Shown here: positions 19,992-30,650 of the stretch, piece by piece
Numbering within the stretch: position 1 is the first letter of the stretch
Layout of the letters: each line of letters opens with the position of its first letter
NCBI RefSeq assembly: GCF_943734655.1
Contig: NC_071354.1
Span: forward strand, 46,165,544-46,229,543
Reading direction: 5' to 3'
Source of the DNA: Sabethes cyaneus
Lineage: Eukaryota; Arthropoda; Insecta; Diptera; Culicidae
DNA length: 64,000 nucleotides
Notes under the pieces: generated by a model
What the model saw: the letters and a program-made list of their open reading frames with translations, nothing else
What the model was told of the DNA's origin: nothing
Databases searched by the model: none
Made by a program: the position numbers and the translations under genes

Positions 19992-21263
19992 ATGGACCCG
20001 AGAAGACCGAAATATTGCATCATTGGTGCCGGGGCAGGCGGATTAACCAGCGCCAGACATGCCGCAGATACGGGAGCCGAGGTGATGGTGTTCGAGCAGA
20101 CCAACCAAATCGGAGGAACCTGGGTGTATACGGACCAAACCGGAAGGGACGCGAATGGAGTGCCCATCCACACGAGCATGTATCGCGGGCTGCGTTCGAA
20201 TATACCGAAACAAACCATGGGCTTCCCGGACTCGGATATTCAGTCGGAATTTTCCTACGTGCGACAAGAGGAGGTGCTGAAATGGTTGCTGGATTATGCG
20301 GATGAGCATAAAATTTGGGAATCTATCAGGCTGGAGCATCAGGTGGTACGAGTTTGTCCCCAGTCCGGTGGGGACCGCCAGTGGGAGGTTATTGTGAAGG
20401 ATTTACGTGATGAAAAATTTGAAACGATCGAGTTTGATTTCGTTATGGTTTGCAATGGACACTACTCGCACCCCAAGATTCCTGAGTATCCGGGCAAAGC
20501 TGATTTCGGAGGAGTTCAAATGCATAGTCATGATTACCGATGTGCAGAAAGTTTCAAAGGAGAAGACATACTGTTGGTTGGTGCCGGTTACAGTGCTTCC
20601 GATATTGCGATTGCCACCTCAAAGGTGGCAAACAGCGTGACAGTTAGCCACTACAAAACGCAGAATGCTAGTTTTACGCCTTCGGTTCAAGTTAAGCCAG
20701 CCATTGCTCGGCTGACACCAACAGGAATTGTATTTGAGGATAATTCTGAACTCAAATGTTCGGTTATTATTTACTGTACCGGGTACCAATACTCATTCCC
20801 TTTTCTAAGTTTGGACTGTGGAATTTACGTTGAGGAAAATCACGTGCAACCGTTGTACAAACATCTAATCAACATCAAGTATCCTTCGATGGCGCTGCTT
20901 GGGATTCCGTTTTACGTTTGTCCAACCCAGATGATGGATCTGCAGGCTCGATTTTGTGTGCAATTTTTCACGGGAAGGAAAACTTTTCCCTCCGGTGAAG
21001 AAATGTTGAACGACACGGCAGCAGATGTCGAGGAACGTCGTCGTCGGGGTTTGCAGAAGAAGTCGATGCACAAACTGGAAGGTGACCTGCAGATTAGATA
21101 TTACGAGGATCTAGCTCAGACAGCGGGCATTGAACCACTGAAGCCAATAGTGATGAAACTGTTCGAAGAATGTATGAGACGACGGGCTGAAGATCTGCTG
21201 CACTATCGGGACGATATCTTTGAGGTTATCAACGATGAACATTTTAGGACGGTTTCCTGTTAA
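19992..21263 (+). CDS. Fmo: Flavin-containing monooxygenase, paralogue 2 (intronless)
   Basis: Single-exon FMO of 423 aa, predicted to oxygenate N- or S-containing substrates with FAD and NADPH. Motifs: FAD-binding GAGAGG at residues 12-17, EQTNQIGGTW at 35-44, the FMO signature F-GG-xxx-H-xxx-Y at 172-182, and the TGY motif at 263-265. The NADPH-binding loop reads GAGYSA at 197-202, so its last glycine is replaced by alanine, unlike paralogues 1 and 3. This may alter cofactor binding. The start ATG is at 19992, directly in front of MDPRRPKYC. It lacks the intron seen in paralogue 1 at the equivalent codon and the start-codon intron of paralogue 3. FMO gene 3 starts 0.73 kb downstream on the same strand. 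Confidence 0.96.
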   Translation: MDPRRPKYCIIGAGAGGLTSARHAADTGAEVMVFEQTNQIGGTWVYTDQTGRDANGVPIHTSMYRGLRSNIPKQTMGFPDSDIQSEFSYVRQEEVLKWLLDYADEHKIWESIRLEHQVVRVCPQSGGDRQWEVIVKDLRDEKFETIEFDFVMVCNGHYSHPKIPEYPGKADFGGVQMHSHDYRCAESFKGEDILLVGAGYSASDIAIATSKVANSVTVSHYKTQNASFTPSVQVKPAIARLTPTGIVFEDNSELKCSVIIYCTGYQYSFPFLSLDCGIYVEENHVQPLYKHLINIKYPSMALLGIPFYVCPTQMMDLQARFCVQFFTGRKTFPSGEEMLNDTAADVEERRRRGLQKKSMHKLEGDLQIRYYEDLAQTAGIEPLKPIVMKLFEECMRRRAEDLLHYRDDIFEVINDEHFRTVSC

Positions 21264-21492
21264 ATTAGAAAATGTATTTCCCACTTAAAGTATATATTTT
21301 ATGCTTGACGAAAATTGCGGAATCGTTTGAATTGGTTAAATCTTATTACAACTTCATACTTTATGGTATTTAATGTTTTCCTCTACGAAAATTCTAAATT
21401 CGTTCCGTTTGCAATTTTACTAAGTAATGATTTTTTTCTTCGAGCTAAGAAACAGTTTCTATGGATTTGTTGTTAATTCAAAATCATTTTAT

Positions 21493-21498
21493 AATAAA
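21493..21498 (+). terminator. Candidate poly(A) signal of FMO gene 2
   Basis: First AATAAA after the stop codon, 230 bases downstream. Closer variants may be used instead. Confidence 0.4.
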
Positions 21499-21909
21499 TT
21501 TCGTTTATTTTAATCTAATAAAGACGTATAATTCAAATGGATGGGTGAAGTTTTTTAGATCAAAACGAAAAACCCATTCGAATGAGTACGACGTATCTGC
21601 TTTGCAACTGCGCTGTCGTTTGTCTCGCTCTACTACCACACCCTTACTCAAAACTTATAATTTACACATTATTTCATTCCCCCTTAAGCGTTGTTAACAA
21701 AATATGTTCCTAAAACTAGGAAATGGGTGAGTTTGAAAAATTTAACGAAAAATTGAATTGAAAAATGTTGTTGATAAAGAGGGTGAGGATAAGGATTCAA
21801 CTCTGAAAAATACGGGACGTCCTCTGTGAACGACACCGTGTGTTAAAACGTAAACATACACCATTAATCTGTTGATTTCATTCAACTTTTCCATTCGTCT
21901 CTGGTCTGG
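21499..21909. other. FMO 2/3 intergenic region
   Basis: About 400 bases of AT-rich DNA. The 78-codon plus frame at 21461-21697 has no domain. No repeat was recognised. Confidence 0.4.
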
Positions 21910-21915
21910 TCAGTC
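21910..21915 (+). promoter_or_regulatory. Initiator of FMO gene 3
   Basis: TCAGTC matches the arthropod initiator consensus TCAGTY and lies 85 bases before the start codon. No TATA box is upstream at -30, so the assignment is tentative. Confidence 0.4.
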
Positions 21916-21994
21916 AATAGATTGCCGTCGTGCTAGTCTGTTCGAGTGTTGTTGACTGCGACTCAGATTACGGCAGTATTCGTTTTAATTCTAA

Positions 21995-23406
21995 ATGGTA
22001 GGTAAACGATTATCTAATTTCACAGGTTTAAGGTTTTTTTAGCTTATCACCATTGTTAGCTTTTGCTTTTTCGATAATTAGCTTCGTGACCTATCCATTT
22101 ACAGAATACCCATCAACGGTCGCGCTACTGTGTAATTGGCGCCGGCGTTGCCGGAGTCAGTGCCGGCAAGTGTGTCCTGCAAGCCGGTGGGGATGTGGTG
22201 ATTTTTGAGCAAACCGCCCAGCTCGGTGGTACCTGGGTTTACACCGATGCCACCGGCAAGGACAGCAATGGACTGCCGATCCACAGCAGTATGTACGAGG
22301 GGTTGTGGACAAACCTGCCTAAGGAGATTATGGGATTTCCAGATTATGAGATGCCACAGCAACGGCGGTCTTACATACACTCTAGTGAGGTTCTAAAATT
22401 CATACAAAATTATGCAAATCATTTCGAAGTAGATAAGCACATACGGTTCGAGCATTCGGTCGAGGAGGTGAAACTAACGAACACAAATAAGTGGGAAGTT
22501 CGAGTCAAAGATTTAGCTCGAGATGAAACGGAAACAATGATCTTCGATTTTGTATTGGTTTGCAATGGTCATTATTTTAATCCTGCGACACCGGAAGTTG
22601 AAGGGCGGAAGCGCTTCAAAGGCATTCAACTACACAGTCACGAATATCGTAAACCAGAGCTGTTCAAAAACCGCAATGTCCTTATCATTGGATCCGGTCC
22701 CAGCGGGAAAGATCTGGTTTTCGCTGCAGCTGCTCACGCTAACACGGTTTATTTTAGTCACCACGTACCAGATAAGCTAAAGGATATGCTGTTTCCTTCA
22801 AACGTGATACAAGCACCGGATGTAACTCGGCTTCACGAGTCCCAGGTTGAGTTTAAGGACGGATCCTGTCACCCGGTCGATCTAATCTTATACTGCACAG
22901 GTTATCGCTACAACTTTCCATTCTTGCACGAATCATGTGGCATCGAAGTCGATAGCAACTGGGTTAAACCACTGTACAAACAAGTGCTGAATATCAATCA
23001 TCCCACAATGGCATTCATCGGCATTCCATACTACGTCTGTACTACGCTAATGTTTGACCTACAGTCGCGCTTCGTTATGGAATACTATTCCGGCAGAAGG
23101 GAGCTTCCATCCCGGCTGGAGATGCAGGCCGATCACGATGCCGAAATGGCAGGTCGATGGGCCCGTGGTTTGCATAAACGTCAGGCGCACATGTTGGGTG
23201 GCGTTAGTCAGGCCGAGTATTACGACGATCTGGCCGCAACGGCAGGTATTGAACCGATTCCACCGGTAATGACCAAGATGCACATCGCGAGCAATCGACG
23301 GAAGAACGAAGATCTGAGCAACTATCGGAACGATGTGTTTCGAGTGCTGGATGCGGAGAGTTTCGAGATTGTCTACGATGAACAGCTGGCCGGTCGCGGG
23401 AAGTGA
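21995..23406 (+). CDS. Fmo: Flavin-containing monooxygenase, paralogue 3 (2 exons)
   Basis: FMO of 434 aa. The start codon at 21995-21997 is the only coding triplet of exon 1: the donor GTAGGT follows at once, the intron (21998-22104) ends in ATTTACAG, and exon 2 (22105-23406) continues in phase with NTHQRSRYCVIGAGVAG. The alternative donor four bases later would shift the frame. Motifs: FAD GAGVAG at residues 13-18, the FMO signature F-KG-xxx-H-xxx-Y at 172-182, NADPH GSGPSG at 197-202, and CTGY further on. By eye it is nearer to paralogue 1 (shared KRQAHM segment near the C-terminus) than to paralogue 2. No membrane anchor is visible. Confidence 0.94.
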
Positions 23407-23500
23407 TATTTGTTATGTTATTACGTGTTAGTAACGAACATGTCTTTTGTTGAAAATTGAAATTGATGTATTCAGTTCTTTTATGTTGATTTGATAATGC

Positions 23501-23506
23501 AATATA
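23501..23506 (+). terminator. Candidate poly(A) signal of FMO gene 3
   Basis: AATATA, a variant hexamer, 95 bases after the stop in AT-rich sequence. No AATAAA is nearer. Confidence 0.35.
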
Positions 23507-23569
23507 TTAAGAAAATATATTGAAAATTGTGGTTTTTCGTCGGCTTTAGAACTAATTGGCATCCAATAC

Positions 23570-23815
23570 CTCCTTCCCTTTCTTTTTTATCGCTTACCAA
23601 CATGCTCTAATGGCTTCATGAAACCGTCATAGAAAAAAAAAACAAAAAACTGGATCAACTAATAATCTGCTCGCAGCAAGAATATTTTGTAACTCAAAGC
23701 ACTAAACATTGCATTCAATATCTATTACAGTTTGGGTCATAAATTTCACTAAAGAGATTTGTTCACAATTAGAATTTTACACTATATTTTCATTTTTTTG
23801 CCGTCGACCTTTTTA
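23570..23815 (+). repeat. Dispersed repeat, copy 2
   Basis: Second copy of 1075-1330, same orientation, with the same order of landmarks. Confidence 0.6.
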
Positions 23816-24253
23816 AATATTTTTTATACAATACAATACAAAAGTTAACATTGAATAAAACATTGAATTTGCGGGAAGTTCTCTGTGGCCGAACAGCATC
23901 CAAGTCCGGACACTAAGATTTCTCAAAAATAAAGATTGATAAAATATTGAAGAGCATAACACAATAGTAAACTGCAAGATTTCATGAGACCACAATTATG
24001 ATGTCTTTGTTTCGATAAGTAAACAAATAAGTAAACGGTTCAACCATTGAAACAAAGAGAATCGAGAAAGTTTCATAAAAGTGCAATTGCAAATGCTTTC
24101 AATAAATAACAGATGCAACATTTCTGAACTTTGGCTTGACAAAGTTGTTTTTCCGAAACAGTTGTTTAACTTTGCAATGAAAATACAAGATTTTCAAGAC
24201 AAAACTGTATTTTTTGAAACTGTGTCGTCTCTTGCATGGTCTCATCTCTCTGT
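23816..24253. other. Intergenic DNA without recognised features
   Basis: AT-rich. Short frames here have no domain. Confidence 0.4.
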
Positions 24254-24620
24254 TAAAATGATATGCCAACTGTGAAAAATAATTGACTGTCCAGGTGGAA
24301 TCCCAAATGAACAGTCAATTATGGGCCCTATTCTATAATTCACTTCGAGTGTTACTTTGCTCGACTAGTCCAGTTTTGGAATTATGTAAGTCATACGCCT
24401 CACGATTTTGTCGAGCGGTCCACTGAGTCGACCGCTAAAAAGCAAGTAGCTCAACTGTTAGAAATTGACACCTGAGTTTGCTTTGTTTTGGTTGATCATC
24501 GAGCCGCTATGCTGCCCGTTCTCACCGCACTCCACCACTCGACAATGACTGAGGCGCGTCGAGTTACTCGACGCGTCTTACAGAACAGGACCCTATTTTT
24601 CACAGTCTGCATATCATTTT
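24254..24620. mobile_element. Nested inverted-repeat element (MITE)
   Basis: Outer inverted copies of 'atgatatgc..actgtgaaaaat' occur near 24257-24287 and 24594-24620. Inside, GGGCCCTATTCTATAA (from about 24324) pairs with CAGAACAGGACCCTA (about 24579-24593). AATTGACTGT/ACAGTCAATT forms a further small palindrome at 24280-24322. This looks like a GGGCCC-terminus MITE inserted in another small inverted-repeat element. There is no coding capacity. Confidence 0.55.
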
Positions 24621-24684
24621 TCACAGTTCTTCCAATGTCCCGAATACCAAGTCCCTACGCACCACCTATTCATAGATTTCTAGG

Positions 24685-24800
24685 CCGCTTACGATATTGT
24701 CGACCATGCAGAGCTATGGAAAATTATGGACGAAAACGGCTTTTCCGGGAAGCTGACAAGACTGATTAAGGCCACGATGAATGGTGTACAGTGCTGTGTG
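24685..24800 (+). mobile_element. LINE reverse transcriptase fragment
   Basis: A plus-strand frame resembles the RT finger/palm junction (AAYDIVDHAELWKIM followed by GFSGKLTRLIKATM) of the RTE/Daphne-like LINEs. It is cut off at the Helitron that follows. Confidence 0.6.
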
Positions 24801-25479
24801 CCGCAGTGGCCGGCGCTTTCGAACCCGGCTTGCCGGTAACACTCGCGGACTATGGCCGTCTCGCCCCGAATCATCTCTTGTTACTATTGATAGTTTTTGG
24901 TGGTCTTGTTATTGACTTATGTTTTATGGAAGAGTCTAAAATTTCTTGAGTTCGATTAGTTTTTAAGTTACGCAAAAATTTCTGTTTTATTTGTATGAGA
25001 GTCCTTATCCCCCTACCACAGGGGTGAGGGGTCTAAACCATCATCAAAAAATCCTGCCTCCAAAATCCCCCACATGCCAAATTTGGTTCCATTTGGTTGA
25101 TTAGTTTTCTAGTTATGAGGAAATTTGTATTTCATTTGTATAGGAGTGTCCCCTATTATAGGGGAAAGAGGTTATAATTCCCCTCCTAAAGAGGGGAGGG
25201 GTCTCAATGCACCATAAAAAGAAATTTGCCTCCCAAAGCACCCACATGCCAAATTTGGTTCCATTTGCTTCATTAGTTCTGGAGTTATGAGGAAATTTGT
25301 ATTTCATTTGTATGGGAGCCATCCCTCTTAGTGGGGGAGGGGTCTCTAACCATCATAAGAACCTTTTCCGGCCCTAGAAATCCCTGCATGCAAATTTTCA
25401 CGCCGATCGGTTCAGTAGTTTTCGATTCTATAAGGAACATACGGACAGACAGACAGAAATTTATTTTTATAGGTATAGA
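24800..25479 (-). mobile_element. Helitron-like element, minus strand, 3'-truncated
   Basis: Read on minus it starts at 25479 with TCTATACCTATAAAAATAA, the same head as 50869, including the 'ctgtctgtctgtc' stretch and 'ccgatcgg' region. It carries three to four ~150 bp units with alternating G-rich and C-rich boxes. It matches 52430-52690 near its far end but lacks the final CTAGT. Confidence 0.75.
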
Positions 25480-25574
25480 TAAAAGTTAAAAATCAGCATT
25501 ACGTACATATATACATGCTAATAAATCGTATTTGATGCGCAAAATTGGCATATCAATGAACATACGCATTTAAT
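25480..25574 (+). repeat. Dispersed repeat X, left half
   Basis: Sequence around 'aatcgtatttgatgcgcaaaa' recurs at 41060-41085. The repeat resumes at about 26290 after the LINE insertion. Confidence 0.45.
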
Positions 25575-26285
25575 CGATATAAGTAATTATTTTTTTTTTA
25601 TTTATTTTGTCGTCAAATCATAGTAGACCTTTTACATTAGTTATTACATTATATTAGTTCTATTACTACAATACAGTCTACAAAGAAAACTGAACAGTGC
25701 AACTTTTAAGTTACATAATATTGCTTACATTTTTTTGCATCTAACGCATTAAAGTATTGTTTTAATTTTAGTTTAGACATAGTAAAGTCAATATTTTCGC
25801 AATGTTGGTTATAGGCGATCATCATCTGATTTAAAGGCCCGAATTTGGCATAGTTTGTGCGACAGTGACTTATGCTAAATATATTTCGGTTCCGCAATTG
25901 ACGGTTCGGTACATAAAAGCTGAGTTTAGATAAAATTTCCATAGAATCTATACGGTGTGAAACAATATCGTTTACAAATGACACTTTGGCGAACTCACGT
26001 CGCTGTTTTAGTGTCTGTATATTTATAAGCAAGCAGCGGGCTTCATAAGAGGGAAGAGGAAAGTTTGTCCAATTTAGTTTACGCAAAGCAAACAGCACGA
26101 ATTGTTTTTGTACTGATTCTATTCGTTCCTGGTGTATTAATGAAAATGGTGACCAGACTATGCTACAGTATTCTAATATTGACCTCACATATGCAAGATT
26201 GTGTATGGGTCACGGAAGTCGTAGCTAAATCTTTTTATAAATCCTAGCATACTGTTAGCTCTGTTGATAATTGTGTTATAATGTT
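25575..26285 (-). mobile_element. CR1/Jockey-like LINE, 3' end
   Basis: The minus frame 26188-25706 gives the C-terminal domain that follows the RT in this LINE type: RSILEYCSIVWSP, then RIESVQKQFVLFALRKL, a CLLINIQTLKQRR segment and a final 'RTNYAKFGPLNQMM' block. The 3' end is an AT-rich tail at 25575-25620. The 5' truncation is near 26285, inside repeat X. Confidence 0.85.
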
Positions 26286-26289
26286 CAAT

Positions 26290-26440
26290 AAATGACAATA
26301 TATGACAATATCCGATTAAGCCCGACCCACTCCGTACTGCTATACGATTCTGTGCTGAATATCATATGTATGTCTTTAAGAGTTATTTACGATAACTTTC
26401 GGTTATTGATGTACGATTTGGTGCTGGCTGGGGATCGAGC
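26290..26440 (+). repeat. Dispersed repeat X, right half
   Basis: Matches 41160-41360: 'ccgattaag', 'tttgtgctgaa'/'tctgtgctgaa', 'tttacgataa', 'ttggtgctggctgg'. It ends where a LINE fragment begins. Confidence 0.45.
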
Positions 26441-26640
26441 TGTGGTAGTCAACGGAGACTATTTCAAGGTGGTGGATGAATTTGTATACCTCGGCTCGAC
26501 GTATTCTTGCCGGAAGCCGTGCTTACTACGGACTCTACAAGACCCTAAGGTCTGGTAAGCTTCACCCCTGTACTAAATGTTTCCATTTCCGTTTGCAGCA
26601 CGAGGTGGAGCAGTTAGAACCAAGTCTGCCCAAGGCTGAG
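26420..26640 (+). mobile_element. LINE fragment (post-RT region)
   Basis: The frame includes VVDEFVYLGSTYS, the conserved segment after the RT palm in RTE/Daphne-like LINEs. It is truncated on both sides. Confidence 0.6.
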
Positions 26641-26706
26641 AGAAGGCGGTTGTGATAATGATGATGTTGATATTTTTGCTGTGTTGCTGATTTGCTTGCA
26701 TTTTTA

Positions 26707-26900
26707 TCTGTATATATAAAAATAAATTTCTGTCTGTCTAATTCTTAGAGCCTTGGAAACTACAGAACCGATCGGCGTGATTTCTGGGGTTTTTGGGGTC
26801 AGGAAGGTTCTTATCGAGATCAGATACTTCCTCGCTCTGGAAGCGAAGGGGAGCTTTCATAAAAGTAAAACACAAATTTCTGAATAGCTCTATAATCGAA
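26707..26900 (+). mobile_element. Helitron-like element head, truncated
   Basis: TCTGTATATATAAAAATAAA followed by 'tttctgtctgtct' and 'accgatcggcgtga' is the same head as at 25479 and 50869. Similarity fades after about 200 bases. Confidence 0.7.
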
Positions 26901-27830
26901 GTCACACATTAGCAAACGAGAATATTTTTAACAAAACTTATTCCAAAAAACCACCATAAACGCGCTAGTGCTATTAAATTTACATTCCTTTAGTTGCAAG
27001 CGTAGCAACGTATAACGTATATCTGAGAAAATCGGAAGATTTTCTTTGAAGTTCAAAGTTGTCAATTTTAATCTGACGTCCACGAACTTTTCAGTAATAT
27101 AGTATGCATCGGAACAAAATTTAGCAGTCTTGTTTTCGATTTTGTGTTGGAAAAATTGTAACCTTTGAAGAAATTACATTTTGGGGTACGATACTTTGTG
27201 GATAGCTTTGTCAAATAAATAAAAATCTACGAGTAAATGTAAATTCTCACAACTTAAATGAAAAATTGCATTATACAGTGTCACACATTGTCACCGCACA
27301 GAGCGGTCGCCTGGTCACCCGAGCTGACATCATTCCCGAAGGGAGCCCAAGCGGCGCTTCGCAGCAACGAGTCGAAGCGGAGCGTCAAGCGAGTGACAGC
27401 CTGTGGCGAACCGGCTGCTGATCTTGTCTTTTTCCGTGCAGTCGTGATCGAGAGCAGACGCTCAAACTTACACTACAAGTAATACTTAAATTAAACTTAT
27501 ACTAAAGTGGATTAAAACGAAAAATTAGATTAAAACCTAAAGTGAAATTGAACCAGATTTGATTATACTTAAAACTAGTTACTTATCCAGGTAAAACTTA
27601 ACATTAAAACTAGACTAGTGCTTACAATTACCTATTCCAAAATTCATACTTAACCTAGAATACAGTGAACCACGTGCAGCACGCCGCAACGTGCTAGAGC
27701 AGCCCGACAGGCATAAAGGACACTAAACAGTAAGCAATTAATACGAACGATGACCTAAAATGTAATATTATTGTCCACAGATTTGAAACCTATTACACGA
27801 TTTGCTATCAAATAAATTGCCTTTCCTTTC
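26901..27830. other. Unassigned region, possible LTR-like segment
   Basis: 27280-27480 is GC-richer. It is followed by about 200 bases of 'acttaaaactag/aaaacctaaagtg'-like sequence that resembles an LTR retroelement leader. No pair of LTRs, primer-binding site or polyprotein was identified. Confidence 0.25.
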
Positions 27831-28246
27831 GGCTGCAACACACATATATATTCGAACAAAAACAATTTTATGCTTGCAACGGCATATACAATTGGTCGGT
27901 GTTAAATCAGACCGGACCAAGTCGCAAAATTTGAAAAAATAAGTTAATGACAGCAAACGATTGAGAATTTCCTAAGCTACATTTTACTCATCAGATTACA
28001 TAAATGTTGTAAACAGCCAAAGATATGAAATGATTTCGAATGATTGATAGATTTAAACTACACAGCAGCAGTAAACTTTGAACGCGCTTTTCTCGCAATC
28101 AGAGTTTTGTCAGTTGGTTCGTTCTGACTTAACATCGATCTATTAATACAATCAAACTAATATCATGTGTGTGTGTCAGCACGACTTAAGTCTTACTTGA
28201 CGTAGTTTCATTTTCGTATTGTATCTCGTTCGGTGTACACGTACCA

Positions 28247-28620
28247 ATGTTCGAGTTACGGTCGTTGATAATAAGTAAATTCCGAAACGGTGCTACTTGC
28301 AGCACTATTTTTCGTGACCTCAAACATCTCGGCATAAAAAGAGGATTTGCATACTATATAGTAAAAATATTTGTCGAGACGGGATCTGTTGAAAACCGTA
28401 AAAAACCCGAAAGAAAACGACGCGTTAGAACTGTAGAGGTCAAAAAGGTTGCTCGAGTCGAGAGTGAATTTGTCGCAGTTGCGACCGGACCGCTCAGAAA
28501 ATGGCAGTTGAGCTGAATATCAACAGGGAATCTCGTCGTCGGATTTTGAAAGTGAACCTAGATGTGAAAGCATTAGAGTAGAGAATTCGGTGTCCACAGA
28601 AAAAGGAAGTGCAATTTCCA
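28247..28620 (+). pseudogene. Mariner (ITmD37E-like) transposase, N-terminal part
   Basis: The frame starts MFELRSLIISKFRNGAT and shows a helix-turn-helix segment (TIFRDLKHLGIKRGFAYYIV) and 'ETGSVENRKKP', typical of the DNA-binding region. It leaves frame near 28500, then ELNINRESRRRILKVNL is seen in another frame, and a stop interrupts near 28580. Confidence 0.8.
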
Positions 28621-28984
28621 GCGGTAAATTTGATCTAAGTAAAGTGTATGCTTGTTCCTTAGATCGGACAGAGACGTTCGAAGCGATGATTAGAGCCCGT
28701 ATAATTGGCTTAGCCCTGCCAACAGGCTATTCTAACTAAGCAAATTTTTATTCCAGTTTGTACTAGCAACAGAACAAATTCTTCTTCCGTGGTGTGTTCT
28801 GACATTTTTCTAGGGTAATCCGTCAATTTTCACTGAAGATTTTCTGAACAGCTTCACTGTATATCGCACATTTCTTGTATTGCGCTATATTTTTGATTAA
28901 TTGGCGCATTCCAGCATGAAATCGGACCAACTTTGCCCTTCGCAAAACGCTACGATCACGAAGCAAACGCCGCCGTTCTAAACT

Positions 28985-29490
28985 GACAATTTACAAAACC
29001 CTTATTTAACCGATAGTTCTTTACGGAGTTGAAGTTGTGATGTCGCTCACGGTGGAAATATGCGCCCTTATTGTGTTTGATCAAAAGATGCTGCGGATGA
29101 TATTTGGCGCAGTACAAACTGGAAGTGGAGAGTGGCGGAAACGTTTTATGAATCACGAGCTACATACACTTCTTGGAGAGACTGCTATCGTAAGCTGGCT
29201 AAAGTCAGTAGACTACGGTGGGTCGGACATATCGTAAGGATGCCGAATGACAGTGTGACAAAAGCGGTTCACAACAAGCCCTCCGCCATCCGGTGGGATC
29301 GACGTGCAAGATGGCTCGACCAGATCAAAAGCGACTTGTGACTTCTTAGACGTCTGGAAAATTGCCGACGAGTGTCCCATGGAGTGGACTGAGTTGAATT
29401 GGGACGATTGCTTAAAAAGCGCAAGGCACTCCGGCTCTATGCTGACAGTGGTGGGGTATTTCGGAGCTTTCCCTTTGCAAGAATTACATA
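28985..29490 (+). mobile_element. RTE/Daphne-like LINE 3' fragment
   Basis: The frames show 'ALIVFDQKMLRMIFGAVQT', then KLAKVSRLRWVGHIVRMPND, then ARWLDQIKSDL, the usual C-terminal succession in these LINEs. It is frame-shifted and sits inside the mariner. Confidence 0.8.
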
Positions 29491-29589
29491 ATTGAGTTAT
29501 TATTTGTAGAACCTTCCATCATGAAATTTAGTTCGCCCAATAACTTAAAAGTTTTACCAGCGATTCAAGTTTCTTGAGTTGTTATTTGA

Positions 29590-29716
29590 TCATACAAAAA
29601 ATACCGAAAATACCGGTTTTTGATCGTGGACAAACCGGTAATTCGGTATTGGAAAATAGACCGGTAATGCCGGTAAAACTGGTTTCGGTAAAACCGGTAA
29701 GGCATCTCTATAATAA
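29590..29716. repeat. ACCGGT cluster, possible hAT end
   Basis: About seven ACCGG/CCGGT motifs, ending (inverse) with TAGAGATGCCTTACCGG at 29716. Same architecture as 15115-15202. Confidence 0.5.
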
Positions 29717-29729
29717 AACCCCACGGCAT

Positions 29730-30520
29730 GCTCATAATGATCGGTTGTGGTCGGTTTCGAATCTTGTGCAGACGTGGTGCAAAGCCAGCCTGACGGATTT
29801 CATACCGAAAAACGAATGGCCTCCAAGTTCTCCTGATTTGAATCCACCGGATTTTTATAAATGGGGTAGGGTAGATGCTCCAGTAATGGAGGGATTATGT
29901 CGGTGGATAGTGTGTAAAAACAATTTGAACGCTCAATTTATCAGTTTCCAATTGAACTACATGATAGTATGGTGCACCATAATGTTGGCTTTGAATACCT
30001 ACCAAAATTATACGATTCTGCTGGTTGATATATCTAAAATATTATTATAGTGGAAAATTTGCCTATAATAGTGGAATGTTGTTTACCTCCTTAGCAACGC
30101 TTGCAGTGAGCATGGGAGCAGGTGGATAACAGCGTAGGCTTGTTAAAATGCTATGGATTGTTACGAATTTCTTAAGCATTAAGATTGGTCCGCTGATAAG
30201 GAATTTGCAATTTTTGCACCAACATCTTGAATTTTAACTGTGTATCTTAGATAAAACTGTTAACAAATATATATTTAACAATAGAAAACTGAAATTATCT
30301 CGAAATCCGCCAAAATTATGATATATTTCGAGTTTCCACTATTACTGGTGCTACCACAACTACTGGAGCATCTACCCTACATGCAGCAGAAGCTCAAGGA
30401 TTATGAATATCATAATTTGGACGAATTTAAGTTAGTTATCAACAAGATATGGGATAATATTCCGATGGAAGTGTGTTAAGAAGCGTTTGAAGTGTCTTAT
30501 TTAGGCAAAAGGCGATTTAA
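29730..30520 (+). pseudogene. Mariner transposase, C-terminal part split by a MITE
   Basis: Before the MITE (29730-29866) the frame shows LVQTWCKASLTDFIPKNEWP and SPDLNPPDFYKW, the region holding the last catalytic aspartate of mariner transposases. After it (30380-30520) the frame MQQKLKDYEYHNLDEFKLVI and INKIWDNIPMEV continues the typical C-terminus. Removing the MITE with one TA would put the two parts in the same frame. A stop follows shortly after PMEV. Confidence 0.85.
29869..30377. mobile_element. 509 bp MITE with TA target duplication
   Basis: Terminal inverted repeats GGGTAGATGCTCCAGTA (29869-29885) and the inverse ending at 30377 are flanked by TA at 29867-29868 and 30378-30379, the mariner/Tc1 target pattern. 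No coding capacity. Its host is the mariner transposase frame. Confidence 0.9.
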
Positions 30521-30650
30521 TATAATAATGAATGTTTATTGCGTTCTGTATGTGTGGGTAGACAAATTCTAAAACTAAAATCCGAAATAAAGCAATTATT
30601 TAAAAAAATATGTGACCATGTTTTTGTTCGAATACATATGTGTCACACTG

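Larger units (their letters stand above)
27831..30650 (+). mobile_element. ITmD37E-type mariner with three internal insertions
   Basis: Terminal regions share 'ttcgaacaaaaaca' in inverse orientation (about 27850-27865 and inverse of 30621-30634), with CACACATAT-type sequence outside it. The right end is ...CACACTG followed by TATA. The interior carries transposase pieces at 28247-28620, 29730-29866 and 30380-30520. The pieces are separated by unrelated DNA, including a LINE end, a possible hAT end and a MITE. Assignment to the ITmD37E group rests on the N-terminal and SPDLNPxDF-type motifs. Confidence 0.7.

Noticed and set aside
27281..27740. Possible solo LTR
   Set aside because: No TG...CA pair with target duplication could be set, and no second copy is in the window.
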